Shown: in pieces, positions 1-8,132 of the stretch
How the letters are laid out: each line of letters begins with the position of its first letter
Numbering within the stretch: position 1 is the first letter of the stretch
From: VRUE01 sp963748075
GTDB lineage: Bacteria; Actinomycetota; Thermoleophilia; Solirubrobacterales; 70-9
Direction of reading: 5' to 3'
DNA: 44,212 bases
Assembly: GCA_963748075.1 (NCBI GenBank)
Contig: CAVVHQ010000045.1
Coordinates: 1 to 44,212 of the forward strand
The notes under the pieces: model-generated
The model's input: the letters and a program-made list of their open reading frames with translations, nothing else
What the model was told of the DNA's origin: nothing
The model's database searches: none
Translations under genes and position numbers: made by a program

Positions 1-218
1 CCCGCGGCAAGCGGGTGGTCGGCGAGGAGTCCCGCGCGGCGATGAAGAAGATCCTCGACCATATCCAGTCGGGCGAGTTCGCCAGGGAGTGGATCGCCGA
101 GAACCGCGCCGGCGGCGAGAACCTCTCGCGAATGCGCGCCGAGGGGGCCGAGCACGAGGTCGAGGGGGTCGGCAAAGACCTCCGAGACATGATGCCCTGG
201 ATCGACCAGGAGTTCTAG
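1..218 (+). CDS. ilvC: ketol-acid reductoisomerase, C-terminal fragment (window edge)
   Basis: This is the C-terminal part of acetohydroxyacid isomeroreductase, which makes 2,3-dihydroxyisovalerate with NADPH in valine/leucine/isoleucine synthesis. The visible ~72 residues, read from base 3, carry the family's closing pattern: MKKILDHIQSGEFAREWI, a REW/EN core, then an H-x-V-E-x-V-G-x-x-L-R-x-M-M-P-W stretch just before the stop. The N-terminal NADPH domain and the metal-binding residues lie outside the window. The TAG stop shares bases with the stop of the convergent cupin gene. The gene fits the serC/serA/leuA amino-acid neighbourhood. Confidence 0.93.
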   Translation, partial: RGKRVVGEESRAAMKKILDHIQSGEFAREWIAENRAGGENLSRMRAEGAEHEVEGVGKDLRDMMPWIDQEF

Positions 219-622
219 AACCGCGTCTCGCCCTCGGGCAGCTTGCCGTCGCGGCCGACGTAGCCGTCCTTGGCGCCGACGACTACGTAGACCGCGTCCT
301 CGGAGTCGCTGCGGTTGCGGATCTTGCGCACCGTGGGGGCGTCGACCCAGGCGAGGCCGCCCGGGCCCAGCTCGAAGACCGTGCCGTCGCCGAACTCGAT
401 CGCGACCTGGCCGCGGTGCAGGAAGTACAGCTCCTCCTGGCGCTCGTGGTAGTGGCGGCCGGTCTCGTAGGAGGGAGGCAGGACGATCGCGTTGACGCCG
501 AACGCGGTAACGCCCAGGGCCTTGCGGATTTTGCGGAAGCCGTATCCCTCGCCGAGGTCGGCGAGGTTGCCGATCGCGTACCCGTCGCCCGCGCTCACGC
601 CCTGCCCTGTCTCCTCCGCCAT
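215..622 (-). CDS. small cupin-fold protein
   Basis: A 135-residue single-domain cupin. Motif 1 is visible around residues 57-76 (HYHERQEELYFLHRGQVAIE: two His and a Glu as likely metal ligands). Motif 2 is weak, around residues 86-100 (G-P-G-G-L-A-W-V-D-A-P-T), without the usual second-motif His. No catalytic role can be assigned; such proteins are often sugar or aromatic isomerases, dioxygenases or simply binding proteins. It is convergent with ilvC and the two stop codons overlap. It lies 10 bases downstream of the DUF4282 gene on the same strand and could be co-transcribed with it. Confidence 0.8.
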   Translation of the reverse strand: MAEETGQGVSAGDGYAIGNLADLGEGYGFRKIRKALGVTAFGVNAIVLPPSYETGRHYHERQEELYFLHRGQVAIEFGDGTVFELGPGGLAWVDAPTVRKIRNRSDSEDAVYVVVGAKDGYVGRDGKLPEGETRF

Positions 623-632
623 CGGCCGAATC

Positions 633-968
633 CTACGCGCCCGGCCGCCGCGTGTTCTGCGCTACGTCGCCGACGCCCTCGCGGATCTTGAAGACGACGA
701 TGATCAGCTCGAGATAGACCCGGACGACGATCAGGTAGATCAGGGCGACGATCGGCGCGAGGATCAGGGTGATGACGCCGGTGCCGGCGTCGTTGACGAA
801 GCCGACGATGATCGCGACGATCACGCCGATCGCCAGGACGACCATGCTGATCACGTAGAGCAGCCGGATCAGCTTGGGCGTGATCAGGCTGTCGAAGCGC
901 GAGTCGAACAGCGACTCGAAGAAGCCGCGCTGCGTGCTGTCGGGCGGGGTCGGGGCTGCTGCCTCCAT
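633..968 (-). CDS. DUF4282 membrane protein
   Basis: A 111-residue protein. I chose the ATG at 968 because a strong AAGGAGG ribosome-binding site lies 6 bases upstream; the longer open frame above it overlaps serC. After a short polar N-terminus the sequence reads LFDSRFDSLITPKLIRLLY, then a hydrophobic segment (about 38-63). A second hydrophobic segment (about 70-95) ends in RVYLELIIVVFKIRE, the characteristic DUF4282 ending. The family is found in actinobacterial membranes and its function is unknown. It is divergent from serC, with about 100 bases between the two starts. Confidence 0.85.
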   Translation of the reverse strand: MEAAAPTPPDSTQRGFFESLFDSRFDSLITPKLIRLLYVISMVVLAIGVIVAIIVGFVNDAGTGVITLILAPIVALIYLIVVRVYLELIIVVFKIREGVGDVAQNTRRPGA

Positions 969-1068
969 TGCTTTCCTCCTTGTTGGTTGTGACTGGATGC
1001 GGCGAGGCGAGCCTAACCTCAGTCCCGACCGGAGTCCACCCGCGGGGGTCAATAACCTGTCCGCCCCG

Positions 1069-2208
1069 ATGACGACCTCGACCCACACCCGGATCCCCGC
1101 CGACCTGAAGCCCGTCGACGGGCGCTTCGGCTGCGGCCCCTCGAAGGTCCGCCCCGAGGCGCTGGCGCGGCTCGCGGAGCGGGCCGACGTGATCGGCACC
1201 TCGCACCGCCAGGCGCCGGTCCGCGACCTGGTCGGGCGCATCCGCAGCGGCCTGGCCGAGCTGTTCGCCCTGCCCGACGGCTACGAGGTGGCGCTCGGCA
1301 ACGGCGGCACGACCGCCTTCTGGGACGCCGCCGCCGCCTGGTTGGTGCGCGAGCGCGCCCTTCATCTCACCTACGGCGAGTTCTCGCAGAAGTTCGCGAA
1401 GGTGACCGCCGCGGCGCCTTTCCTCGCCGAGCCGATCGTGGTCGAGGCCGAGCCCGGCGACGCCCCGGCGCCGATCGCCGATCCGGCGGCCGACGCGATC
1501 GCCTGGGCGCACAACGAGACCTCGACCGGGGTGATGGTCGAGGTGCGGCGTCCCGAGGGCGCCGGCGACGCCCTGGTGCTGATCGACGGAACCTCCGGCG
1601 CGGGCGGCCTGCCGCTCGACGCCTCGCAGGCGGACGCCTACTACTTCGCCCCCCAGAAGGGCTTCGGCGCCGACGGAGGGCTCTGGCTGGCGCTGCTCGG
1701 CCCGGCGGCGATCGAGCGGATCGCGGAGCTCGACGGAGCGGCGGACCGCTGGCAGCCGGCCTTCCTCTCGCTGGCCACGGCGCTCGAGAACTCGCGCAAG
1801 GAGCAGACCTACAACACCCCCGCGCTGGCGACCCTGCTGCTGCTCGCCGACCAGCTCGAGTGGATGCTGGCGGGCGGCGGGCTCGACTGGTGCGTCGGGC
1901 GCAGCCGCGCCTCCTCGGGCCACCTGTACGGCTGGGCGGAGCGCGCGCCCTTCGCCTCGCCCTTCGTCGCCGACCCGGCGAAGCGCTCGCTCGTCGTCGG
2001 CACGATCGACTTCGCCGCGGAGGTCGACGCCGCAGCGCTGGCGGCGACCCTGCGCGCCAACGGCATCGTCGACGTCGAGCCCTACCGCAAGCTGGGCCGC
2101 AACCAGCTCCGCGTCGGGATGTTTCCGGCGGTCGATCCTGCCGACGTCGAAGCGCTCACCGGCTGCATCGACTGGGTGGTCGAGAACGACCCCGGGGTGC
2201 GGCCGTGA
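1069..2208 (+). CDS. serC: phosphoserine aminotransferase (mycobacterial type)
   Basis: A 379-residue class-V PLP aminotransferase converting 3-phosphohydroxypyruvate and glutamate to phosphoserine. The PLP lysine is K197 in YFAPQKGFGADGG. GNGGTTAFWDAAAAW (77-91) forms the cofactor phosphate pocket, and the N-terminal DGRFGCGPSKVRPEAL (17-32) is typical of the actinobacterial subtype, as is the length. The ATG at 1069 is chosen because it matches the family N-terminus; the same frame continues upstream without homology. Its TGA overlaps the GTG start of serA (GTGA), so translational coupling is expected. The two genes cover the first two steps of serine synthesis; the phosphatase SerB is not in the window. 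Confidence 0.95.
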   Translation: MTTSTHTRIPADLKPVDGRFGCGPSKVRPEALARLAERADVIGTSHRQAPVRDLVGRIRSGLAELFALPDGYEVALGNGGTTAFWDAAAAWLVRERALHLTYGEFSQKFAKVTAAAPFLAEPIVVEAEPGDAPAPIADPAADAIAWAHNETSTGVMVEVRRPEGAGDALVLIDGTSGAGGLPLDASQADAYYFAPQKGFGADGGLWLALLGPAAIERIAELDGAADRWQPAFLSLATALENSRKEQTYNTPALATLLLLADQLEWMLAGGGLDWCVGRSRASSGHLYGWAERAPFASPFVADPAKRSLVVGTIDFAAEVDAAALAATLRANGIVDVEPYRKLGRNQLRVGMFPAVDPADVEALTGCIDWVVENDPGVRP

Positions 2209-3785
2209 AGGTCCTCGTCAAGGAGAAGATCGCCGACTCGGGGGTCGAGCTGCTGCGCGAGAACTTCGACGTCGACCTCGGGCTCGAGATGTCCGACGAG
2301 GAGCTGCGCGAGGCGATCGGCGGCTACGACGCGATCCTCGTCCGCTCCGCCACCAAGCTGACCCCCGAGCTGATCGAGCGCGCCGCCAGGCTCAAGGTGA
2401 TAGGCCGGGCCGGCACCGGCGTCGACAACGTCGACATCCCCGCCGCCACCCGGCGCGGCATCGTCGTCGCCAACGCCCCCGAATCGAACTCGGTGGCCGC
2501 CGCCGAGCACACCCTGGCGCTGATGCTGGCGCTCTGCCGCAACGTCCCGCGGGCTCACGGCTCGCTGGCCGGCGGCGCCTGGGAGCGGCCGAAGTTCAAA
2601 GGGACCGAGCTGTACGGCAAGACGCTCGGCGTGGTCGGCTTCGGCCGGATCGGTCAGCTCGTCGCCAAGCGGGCCCTTGGCTTCGGAATGGAGGTCCTCG
2701 CCTTCGACAAGTTCGTCTCCGCGGAGCGCTTCCGCGAGCTCGGGGTCGAGGGCGCGGCGAGCCTCGAGGAGCTGCTCGGCCGCGCCGACATCGTCAGCCT
2801 GCACGTACCCAAGACCCCCGACACCGTCGACCTGGTCGACGCTGGCGCGATCGCCACGATGAAGGACGGGGCCCGCCTCGTCAACTGCGCCCGCGGCGAG
2901 CTGGTCGACCTCGACGCGCTGCTCGCCGGGCTCGACTCCGGCAAGCTGGCCGGGGCGGCGCTCGACGTCTTCCCGTCCGAGCCCTTCACCGACCACCCGC
3001 TGCTCTCGCGGGGCGACGTCGTCGCCACCCCTCACCTCGGCGCCTCGACCGCCGAGGCGCAGGACCGCGCCGGGCTGGTCACCGCCGAGCAGGTGACCGC
3101 GGCGCTGACCGGCGGCGTAGTCACCAACGCGGTCAACATCGCCGCGGTGCGGCCCGAGGAGATGGAGGCGCTGGCCCCCTTCGTGCCGCTCTGCGAAAAG
3201 CTCGGCCGGCTGGCGCAGGGCCTCGGCGACGGCTCGATCGAGCGGGTCAGCGCCGAGTTCCGCGGCCGCATCGCCGCCCACGACACCCGCCTGCTGGGCA
3301 TCGCGGTCCTGGTCGGGATCCTCTCCGGCCACACCGAGGAGCCGGTCAACCTGGTCAACGCGCCGCAGATGGCCGAGGAGCGGGGGATCGAGCTGGCCGA
3401 GACGAACGACAGCGTCGCCGGCGACTTCACCGAGCTGGTCACCGTGAGGCTCGGCTCCGGCGACTCCGAGGTCGAGGTCTCCGGCACCGGGGTCGGCCCC
3501 CGCAACGAGCCCTACCTGGTCTCGGTCTGGGGCGAGAGCTTCTACCTGCCGTTTGCCGACCATCTCGCCGTCTTCCGCTACGCCGACCAGCCGGGGATGA
3601 TCGGCAGGGTCGGGACGATGTTCGGCGAGGAGGGGGTCAACATCATCTCCGCCGCGGTCGGGGCGGAGCCGGATGGCGAGACGGCCGTGATGGCGCTGAC
3701 CACCGACGCGCCGGTGCGCGGCGAGACGATCGCGAAGATCCTCCGGCTCGAGGGATTCTCGGTCGGACGCTCGGTCGACCTCTGA
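2205..3785 (+). CDS. serA: D-3-phosphoglycerate dehydrogenase
   Basis: A 526-residue enzyme, the full-length form with substrate-binding, NAD-binding, ASB and ACT domains. It oxidises 3-phosphoglycerate, committing carbon to serine. Visible motifs are GRAGTGVDNVD, the Rossmann loop GVVGFGRIGQ, and the catalytic Arg in NCARGELVD, Glu in FPSEPF and His in ATPHLGAST. An ASB domain follows (about 315-445), then a C-terminal ACT domain with DQPGMIGRVGTMFGEEGVNI (about 450-526), which in relatives confers serine feedback inhibition. The GTG start overlaps the serC stop, giving a two-gene serCA operon. Confidence 0.96.
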   Translation: MKVLVKEKIADSGVELLRENFDVDLGLEMSDEELREAIGGYDAILVRSATKLTPELIERAARLKVIGRAGTGVDNVDIPAATRRGIVVANAPESNSVAAAEHTLALMLALCRNVPRAHGSLAGGAWERPKFKGTELYGKTLGVVGFGRIGQLVAKRALGFGMEVLAFDKFVSAERFRELGVEGAASLEELLGRADIVSLHVPKTPDTVDLVDAGAIATMKDGARLVNCARGELVDLDALLAGLDSGKLAGAALDVFPSEPFTDHPLLSRGDVVATPHLGASTAEAQDRAGLVTAEQVTAALTGGVVTNAVNIAAVRPEEMEALAPFVPLCEKLGRLAQGLGDGSIERVSAEFRGRIAAHDTRLLGIAVLVGILSGHTEEPVNLVNAPQMAEERGIELAETNDSVAGDFTELVTVRLGSGDSEVEVSGTGVGPRNEPYLVSVWGESFYLPFADHLAVFRYADQPGMIGRVGTMFGEEGVNIISAAVGAEPDGETAVMALTTDAPVRGETIAKILRLEGFSVGRSVDL

Positions 3786-3867
3786 TTTCATGTGCGGGGC
3801 CGCAACGTAGGCGGGGCGGCGTTGTTTCTCCGGTAGACGCTCCGACCCGTTCGGTGGCGGGGACCCG

Positions 3868-4449
3868 ATGAAGAAGCTGATTCCGATCATGCTGGCGATC
3901 CTGGCGGCGCAGGTTCCGGCGCCGGCGCTCGGCAGCGCCCAGTCGCAGACCTACAACGTGCTGCTGGCCGGCGGCGACGAAGCGAACACGGTCCACATCT
4001 GGCTCGGCCCGACCGGGAGCCAGTACGTGATCGACTCCGCGGTGCCGCTGGAGGTGGGCGGCACGATCTGCGCCAACGCGCCCGGCAACCCGAACGAGCT
4101 GGTCTGCGACGCGCCCTCGATCGCGGGGTTCGAAGTCAACGCCGGGGGCGGCGACGACAAGGTCGCGGTCGCCGGGAGCGTCTCGATCCCGGTGACGATG
4201 CGCGGTGGGGCCGACGACGACTTCCTGATCGGCGGTAACGGTCCCGACAAGCTGCAGGGCGGCAGCGGGGATGACCGGGTGGTCGGCCGGCGCGGCCGCG
4301 ACGCCCTCTACGGCGGTCTCGGCGTGGACACGCTGATCGGCGGTCCCGGCAACGACCTGCTGCGCGGGGGGCCGGGCGAGGACCTGCTGCGCAGCGGGTC
4401 CGGCAACGACAAGGTGCGGCAGTTCCGCCTGACGCTCCCTGCGCCCTAG
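3868..4449 (+). CDS. secreted protein with RTX-like calcium-binding repeats
   Basis: A 193-residue protein with a Sec-type signal peptide (MKK, hydrophobic core 4-15, probable cleavage near ALGSAQS). Residues 28-95 form a beta-rich domain with a Cys pair (about 69 and 82). From about 95 onward there are glycine/aspartate nonapeptides of the GGxGxDxLx type (GGADDDFLIGG, GGSGDDRVVG, GGPGNDLLRGG, GGPGEDLLRSG), the hemolysin-type calcium-binding fold. It is short compared with true RTX toxins, and no type I secretion genes are nearby, so a small extracellular calcium-binding or structural protein is more likely. Its stop overlaps the stop of the convergent transporter gene. Confidence 0.8.
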   Translation: MKKLIPIMLAILAAQVPAPALGSAQSQTYNVLLAGGDEANTVHIWLGPTGSQYVIDSAVPLEVGGTICANAPGNPNELVCDAPSIAGFEVNAGGGDDKVAVAGSVSIPVTMRGGADDDFLIGGNGPDKLQGGSGDDRVVGRRGRDALYGGLGVDTLIGGPGNDLLRGGPGEDLLRSGSGNDKVRQFRLTLPAP

Positions 4450-5819
4450 CCCTGCGCCGTTTGACCCTCGTCGGGGCGTTGGTACAGCAGGCGGCCCCCG
4501 ACGAAGAGGAGGGCGATCACGAAGCCGGCCAGCGAGAGCGCCGCGTCCAGCCTGAAGCCGGCCGAGATGCCGTCGACGAACGTTTCCTGGGCGCTGAACA
4601 CGGTGGTGGTCAGGCCGAGGCCGACCGCGCCGCCGGCGATCTGGCACATGTAGAGGATGCCGCCGGCGAGGCTGCTCTGCGATTCGTCGACCGAGGTTAC
4701 CCCCGCCGTGGTCGCGGTCGGGTAGAAGCTGCCGATCCCGATCCCCAGCACGAACATCCCCGGGACCAGTGCGCCGTAGGCGGATGCCTCGCTCACCTGC
4801 GAGAAGAGGAAGGGGGCGACCGTGATGCAGGCGGCGCCGACCACAGCCAGCGGCTTGGCCCCGAGCCGGTTGTAGAGCGGGCCTGCGACGAAGGAGACGA
4901 TCGCGAAGGTGGCCAGGAAGGGGAGGATGCCGACCCCGGCTTCGAGCGGCGAGTAGCCGAGGTGCTTCTGCATGAACTGCGGCAGGTAGAGGAGGGCGGC
5001 GAAGAAGGTTGCCGACATCAGCGTGATCGCCACGCAGGAGGCGCGGAAGCTCTCGTTGCGCATTACCGCCCGAGGCACCAGAGCGCTGAGGCCGGCGCGC
5101 CGCTCGATCGGCACGAAGGAGGCGATCAGGACCGCGGCGATCGCCAGCATCGCGATCACCCGCGGGTCTCCCCAGCCCCAGTCGTCGACCTGGTCGAGCG
5201 CGACCAGCAGCGAGACCAGCCCGATCGAGAGCGTCGCGATCCCCGGGTAGTCGATTCGCTGCTCGCCGGCTTCCGGCCCCTTCACCCTGACCAGGTAGTA
5301 GGTGACGAGCACGGCGAAGGCGGCGATCGGCACGTTGAGGAAGAAGATCCAGCGCCAGCTCGCCAGGTCGGTGAGGACTCCCCCGATCAGCGGGCCGGTC
5401 GCGTTTCCGAGCCCGGCGGCGCCGAGGATGATCCCGCCGGCCAAGCCGGCCTTCTCCGAAGGCAGCAGCTCGAAGGTCATGCCGAGGATCGCCGGCCACA
5501 TCAGCGCCCCTCCGATCCCCATCACGACGCGGCTGGCGATCAGCCAGGTCTCCGTCTGCGCGGCGCCGCCCAGCGCCGACATCGAGGCGAAGATCGCGGT
5601 GCCGAGGAAGAAGGCGCGGCGACGGCCGAACATGTCGGCGAGGCGGCCGCCGGTGACGATCATCACGCCGAAGGTCAGCGCGTAGGCGTTGACCACCCAC
5701 TGGATCGTGTTGATGTTGGTATCGAAGTCCTTCTCCATCGTCGGGATCGCGACGTTGACGGCGGAGAAGTCGTTGGCGATCACCAGGACGCTCATGCTCA
5801 TCGCCAAGAGCGCCAGCAC
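4446..5819 (-). CDS. DHA2-family MFS drug exporter (14 TM)
   Basis: A 457-residue major facilitator of the EmrB/QacA drug:H+ antiporter type. The N-terminus (SVLVIANDFSAVNVAIPTMEKDF) matches the first DHA2 helix. The loop 2-3 motif is GGRLADMFGRRRAF, and the antiporter helix-5 motif reads ILGAAGLGNATGPLIGGVL. The length and hydrophobic pattern suit 14 helices. GTG at 5819 is the only reasonable start before an upstream in-frame stop at 5853-5855. It is divergent from the leuA leader, with the two starts about 55 bases apart. The substrate cannot be deduced. Confidence 0.88.
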   Translation of the reverse strand: MLALLAMSMSVLVIANDFSAVNVAIPTMEKDFDTNINTIQWVVNAYALTFGVMIVTGGRLADMFGRRRAFFLGTAIFASMSALGGAAQTETWLIASRVVMGIGGALMWPAILGMTFELLPSEKAGLAGGIILGAAGLGNATGPLIGGVLTDLASWRWIFFLNVPIAAFAVLVTYYLVRVKGPEAGEQRIDYPGIATLSIGLVSLLVALDQVDDWGWGDPRVIAMLAIAAVLIASFVPIERRAGLSALVPRAVMRNESFRASCVAITLMSATFFAALLYLPQFMQKHLGYSPLEAGVGILPFLATFAIVSFVAGPLYNRLGAKPLAVVGAACITVAPFLFSQVSEASAYGALVPGMFVLGIGIGSFYPTATTAGVTSVDESQSSLAGGILYMCQIAGGAVGLGLTTTVFSAQETFVDGISAGFRLDAALSLAGFVIALLFVGGRLLYQRPDEGQTAQG

Positions 5820-5874
5820 GGTTTTCCGATCCAGGCCTACGATGCGCGCAGCCTACGCTAAGCTGCGAAGGCGA

Positions 5875-5934
5875 ATGAACCACCGGCTCGACACCCTGGC
5901 GCTTCTCCTTCTCCTCCCCCCTCGGGGGGAATAG
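5875..5934 (+). CDS. leuL: leuA leader peptide (Leu5)
   Basis: A 19-residue open frame, MNHRLDTLALLLLLPPRGE, ending 67 bases before leuA. A GAAGG ribosome-binding site lies 4-9 bases upstream of its ATG. Seven of the 19 residues are Leu, five of them consecutive (CTT CTC CTT CTC CTC). This is the hallmark of a ribosome-stalling attenuator peptide that senses charged tRNA-Leu. The gene is too short for normal ORF calling. Function is inferred from composition and position; the peptide itself is expected to have no separate activity. Confidence 0.82.
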   Translation: MNHRLDTLALLLLLPPRGE

Positions 5935-5992
5935 CGCTGGGCGGCGCGAGAGCCGCGAGAGACAAGGTCATTCGAAGCAAGAGGAGAAGGAG
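5905..5992 (+). promoter_or_regulatory. leucine attenuator: leader Leu codons pair with the leuA ribosome-binding site
   Basis: The Leu-codon run CTCCTTCTCCTC (5905-5916) is an exact 12-base reverse complement of GAGGAGAAGGAG (5981-5992), which contains the leuA Shine-Dalgarno sequence; one further G-U pair is possible. A hairpin GCGGC-GCGAGA-GCCGC (5941-5956) lies between them. No U tract follows, so control of translation initiation fits better than transcription termination. The model: a ribosome stalled on Leu codons during leucine starvation masks 5905-5916 and frees the leuA RBS. When leucine is plentiful the helix re-forms and shuts leuA. Confidence 0.68.
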
Positions 5993-6001
5993 GTAGGTCC
6001 C

Positions 6002-7588
6002 ATGAACAGTTCATCCGACGCCGATCGCGTCCACATCTTCGACACCACCCTGCGCGACGGCGAGCAGTCGCCCGGCATCTCGCTGAACACGGCCGAGAAG
6101 GTCGAGATCGCTCAGCAGCTCGCGCGGCTCGGGGTCGACGTGATCGAGGCCGGCTTCCCGATCACCTCGCCCGGCGACTTCGAGGCGGTCGAGGCGATCT
6201 CGCGTCAGGTCGAGGGGCCGGCGATCTGCGGCCTGGCCCGCACCCACAAGGCCGACATCGACGCTGCTTGGGGGGCGATCCGGGATGCCGAACGGCCGCG
6301 AATCCATACCTTCATCTCGACCTCCGACATCCACATCGAGCACCAGCTTCAGACCGACCGCGAGGACGTCAAGGGCCAGGCCCGGGCCGCGGTGGCGCTG
6401 GCCCGCTCCTACTGCGACGACGTCGAGTTCTCGCCGATGGACGCGACCCGCGCCGACCTCGAGTTCACCGCCGAGGTCTGCGCGATCGCGGTCGAGGAGG
6501 GCGCCACCGTGGTCAACGTCCCCGACACGGTCGGCTACACGACCCCGGAGGAGTACGCGGACTACTTCCGCCGCCTCTACGAGCTGGTCCCCGGGCTGCG
6601 CGAGGTCGAGACCTCGGTCCACTGCCACGACGACCTGGGGCTGGCGGTCGCCAATTCTTACGCCGGCGTCCTGGCCGGCGCCCGCCAGGTCGAGTGCGCG
6701 GTGAACGGGATCGGCGAGCGGGCCGGCAACTGCTCGCTGGAGGAGATCGTGATGCTGATCCGCACCCGCGAGGACGTGCACGGTCTGACCACCGGGGTGC
6801 AGGCGCGGGAGCTGGCCCGCACCAGCCGCATGGTCTCGCGGCTGACCGGCTACGCGGTCCAGCCCAACAAGGCGGTGGTCGGGCGCAACGCCTTCGCCCA
6901 CGAGTCCGGCATCCACCAGGACGGGGTGCTGAAGGAGCGCACCACCTACGAGATCATGGACGCGACGGAGGTCGGGCTCGAGTCGAACTCGATCGTGCTC
7001 GGCAAGCACTCCGGCCGGCACGCCCTGCGCGATGCGCTGGAGCAGCTCGGCTTCAAGGTCGAGGGCAACGCCCTCAACGCCGCCTTCAAGCGCTTCAAGG
7101 AGGTCGCCGATCGCAAGAAGCACGTGACCGCGCTCGACCTGGAGGCGATCGTCTCCGACGAGATGCGCGAACGTGCCAACGCCCACGATCTGGCCTGGTT
7201 CGAGGTCGAGGCGGGCTCGCGGCGCGAGCCGCTCGCCCGGGTCGCGGTGAAGATGCCCTCCGGCGAGGAGGCGGTCGGCGAGTCGGGCGGCGACGGCCCG
7301 GTCGACGCGATCTTCCACGCGATCCAGAAGGCGACGGGGACCGAGTGCGAGCTGCGCCAGTACACGGTCGAGGCGGTGACCGGGGGGGAGGACGCGCTCG
7401 GCGAGGTCAGCGTGATGCTGCGCGCCGCCGGGCGCCTCGCCACCGGCCAGGGGGTCGCGACGGACATCCTCGAGGCCTCGGCCCGGGCCTACGTGCGGGC
7501 GCTGTCCAACGCGCTCGAGGGGGCGGCGATCCGCGAGGCCGAGGCGGCGACGGCCGACGCGGCCGCCGAGCGCACGCCGGGGCCCTGA
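6002..7588 (+). CDS. leuA: 2-isopropylmalate synthase
   Basis: A 528-residue enzyme condensing acetyl-CoA with 2-ketoisovalerate, the first committed step of leucine synthesis. It opens with the DRE-TIM signature HIFDTTLRDGEQSPG (metal ligand D14). The metal-binding SVHCHDDLGLAVANS and NGIGERAGNCSLEEI stretches follow, then HESGIHQDGVLK and LGKHSGRHALRDAL. The C-terminal LeuA dimer/regulatory domain (about 385-505) is the usual site of leucine feedback inhibition. The start is set by AAGGAGGT at 5987-5994. Expression is probably controlled by the upstream Leu5 leader. Confidence 0.96.
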   Translation: MNSSSDADRVHIFDTTLRDGEQSPGISLNTAEKVEIAQQLARLGVDVIEAGFPITSPGDFEAVEAISRQVEGPAICGLARTHKADIDAAWGAIRDAERPRIHTFISTSDIHIEHQLQTDREDVKGQARAAVALARSYCDDVEFSPMDATRADLEFTAEVCAIAVEEGATVVNVPDTVGYTTPEEYADYFRRLYELVPGLREVETSVHCHDDLGLAVANSYAGVLAGARQVECAVNGIGERAGNCSLEEIVMLIRTREDVHGLTTGVQARELARTSRMVSRLTGYAVQPNKAVVGRNAFAHESGIHQDGVLKERTTYEIMDATEVGLESNSIVLGKHSGRHALRDALEQLGFKVEGNALNAAFKRFKEVADRKKHVTALDLEAIVSDEMRERANAHDLAWFEVEAGSRREPLARVAVKMPSGEEAVGESGGDGPVDAIFHAIQKATGTECELRQYTVEAVTGGEDALGEVSVMLRAAGRLATGQGVATDILEASARAYVRALSNALEGAAIREAEAATADAAAERTPGP

Positions 7589-7592
7589 CGGC

Positions 7593-8075
7593 ATGGCGCC
7601 CGTCCCGCCGTTGCGCAATCGTTACCGGCACGGTCTGCGCAAAGCGGTCGGCGCCAGCGCCGGTCCCTACGGCTACACGCTGGCGGTCTGGACCACCGGC
7701 GCGGTCCTGATCCACGCTCGTGGCGTGCCGACGACGCTGAAGGCGCTGCTCTTCATGTTCGGCGCCGTAGCCGCCTTCGCGGTGATCGGCGCGCTCGCCT
7801 TCCGCGTCAACCCGGCGATTCGCGCCACAGCTGTCAGCCACCCGGTCCTCTGGGGCAGTTTCCACTTCGTCCCGGTGGCGACCTCGATCGGCGCCGCCTC
7901 CCTGGTCGCCCACTTCGTGCAGGGCGCCGCCGCCTGGCCGCTCGCCGGCTTCACCGCGACTTCGATCTACCTGACCTTCGTCGCCGCCCAGATCACCTTC
8001 TTCGAGGAGCAGGTCTTCGAGGAACTGGAGCACGAGGTGGAGGAGGTCGAGCGCGAGGTGGTCGAGGACCTGTAG
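7593..8075 (+). CDS. four-helix membrane protein of unknown function
   Basis: A 160-residue protein starting 4 bases after leuA, so probably in the same transcript. Four hydrophobic segments lie at about 26-44, 48-69, 85-110 and 114-138. The C-terminal tail is strikingly acidic (EEQVFEELEHEVEEVEREVVEDL-like heptad pattern) and may form a cytoplasmic coiled coil. I do not recognise the family. A link to leucine metabolism is suggested only by spacing. Confidence 0.7.
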   Translation: MAPVPPLRNRYRHGLRKAVGASAGPYGYTLAVWTTGAVLIHARGVPTTLKALLFMFGAVAAFAVIGALAFRVNPAIRATAVSHPVLWGSFHFVPVATSIGAASLVAHFVQGAAAWPLAGFTATSIYLTFVAAQITFFEEQVFEELEHEVEEVEREVVEDL

Positions 8076-8132
8076 CAGAAAAATCACATTCCGCGCGCCA
8101 CACAGGCGCCGCGACTCGCCAGCCTGGCGGGC

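Noticed and set aside
969..1068. Riboswitch or T-box upstream of serC
   Set aside because: Only 100 bases separate the divergent starts; no T-box sequence or specifier structure is evident.
4190..4420. Repeat-rich DNA at 4190-4420 as a tandem repeat or CRISPR
   Set aside because: It encodes RTX-like GGxGxDxLx repeats; the DNA units are degenerate and there are no spacers. No CRISPR array was seen elsewhere.
3643..5883. Very long minus-strand frame (746 codons) across the RTX and transporter genes
   Set aside because: Shadow frame of high-GC DNA; composition is Arg/Gly/Asp-rich without motifs, and it overlaps the well-supported DHA2 exporter on the same strand.
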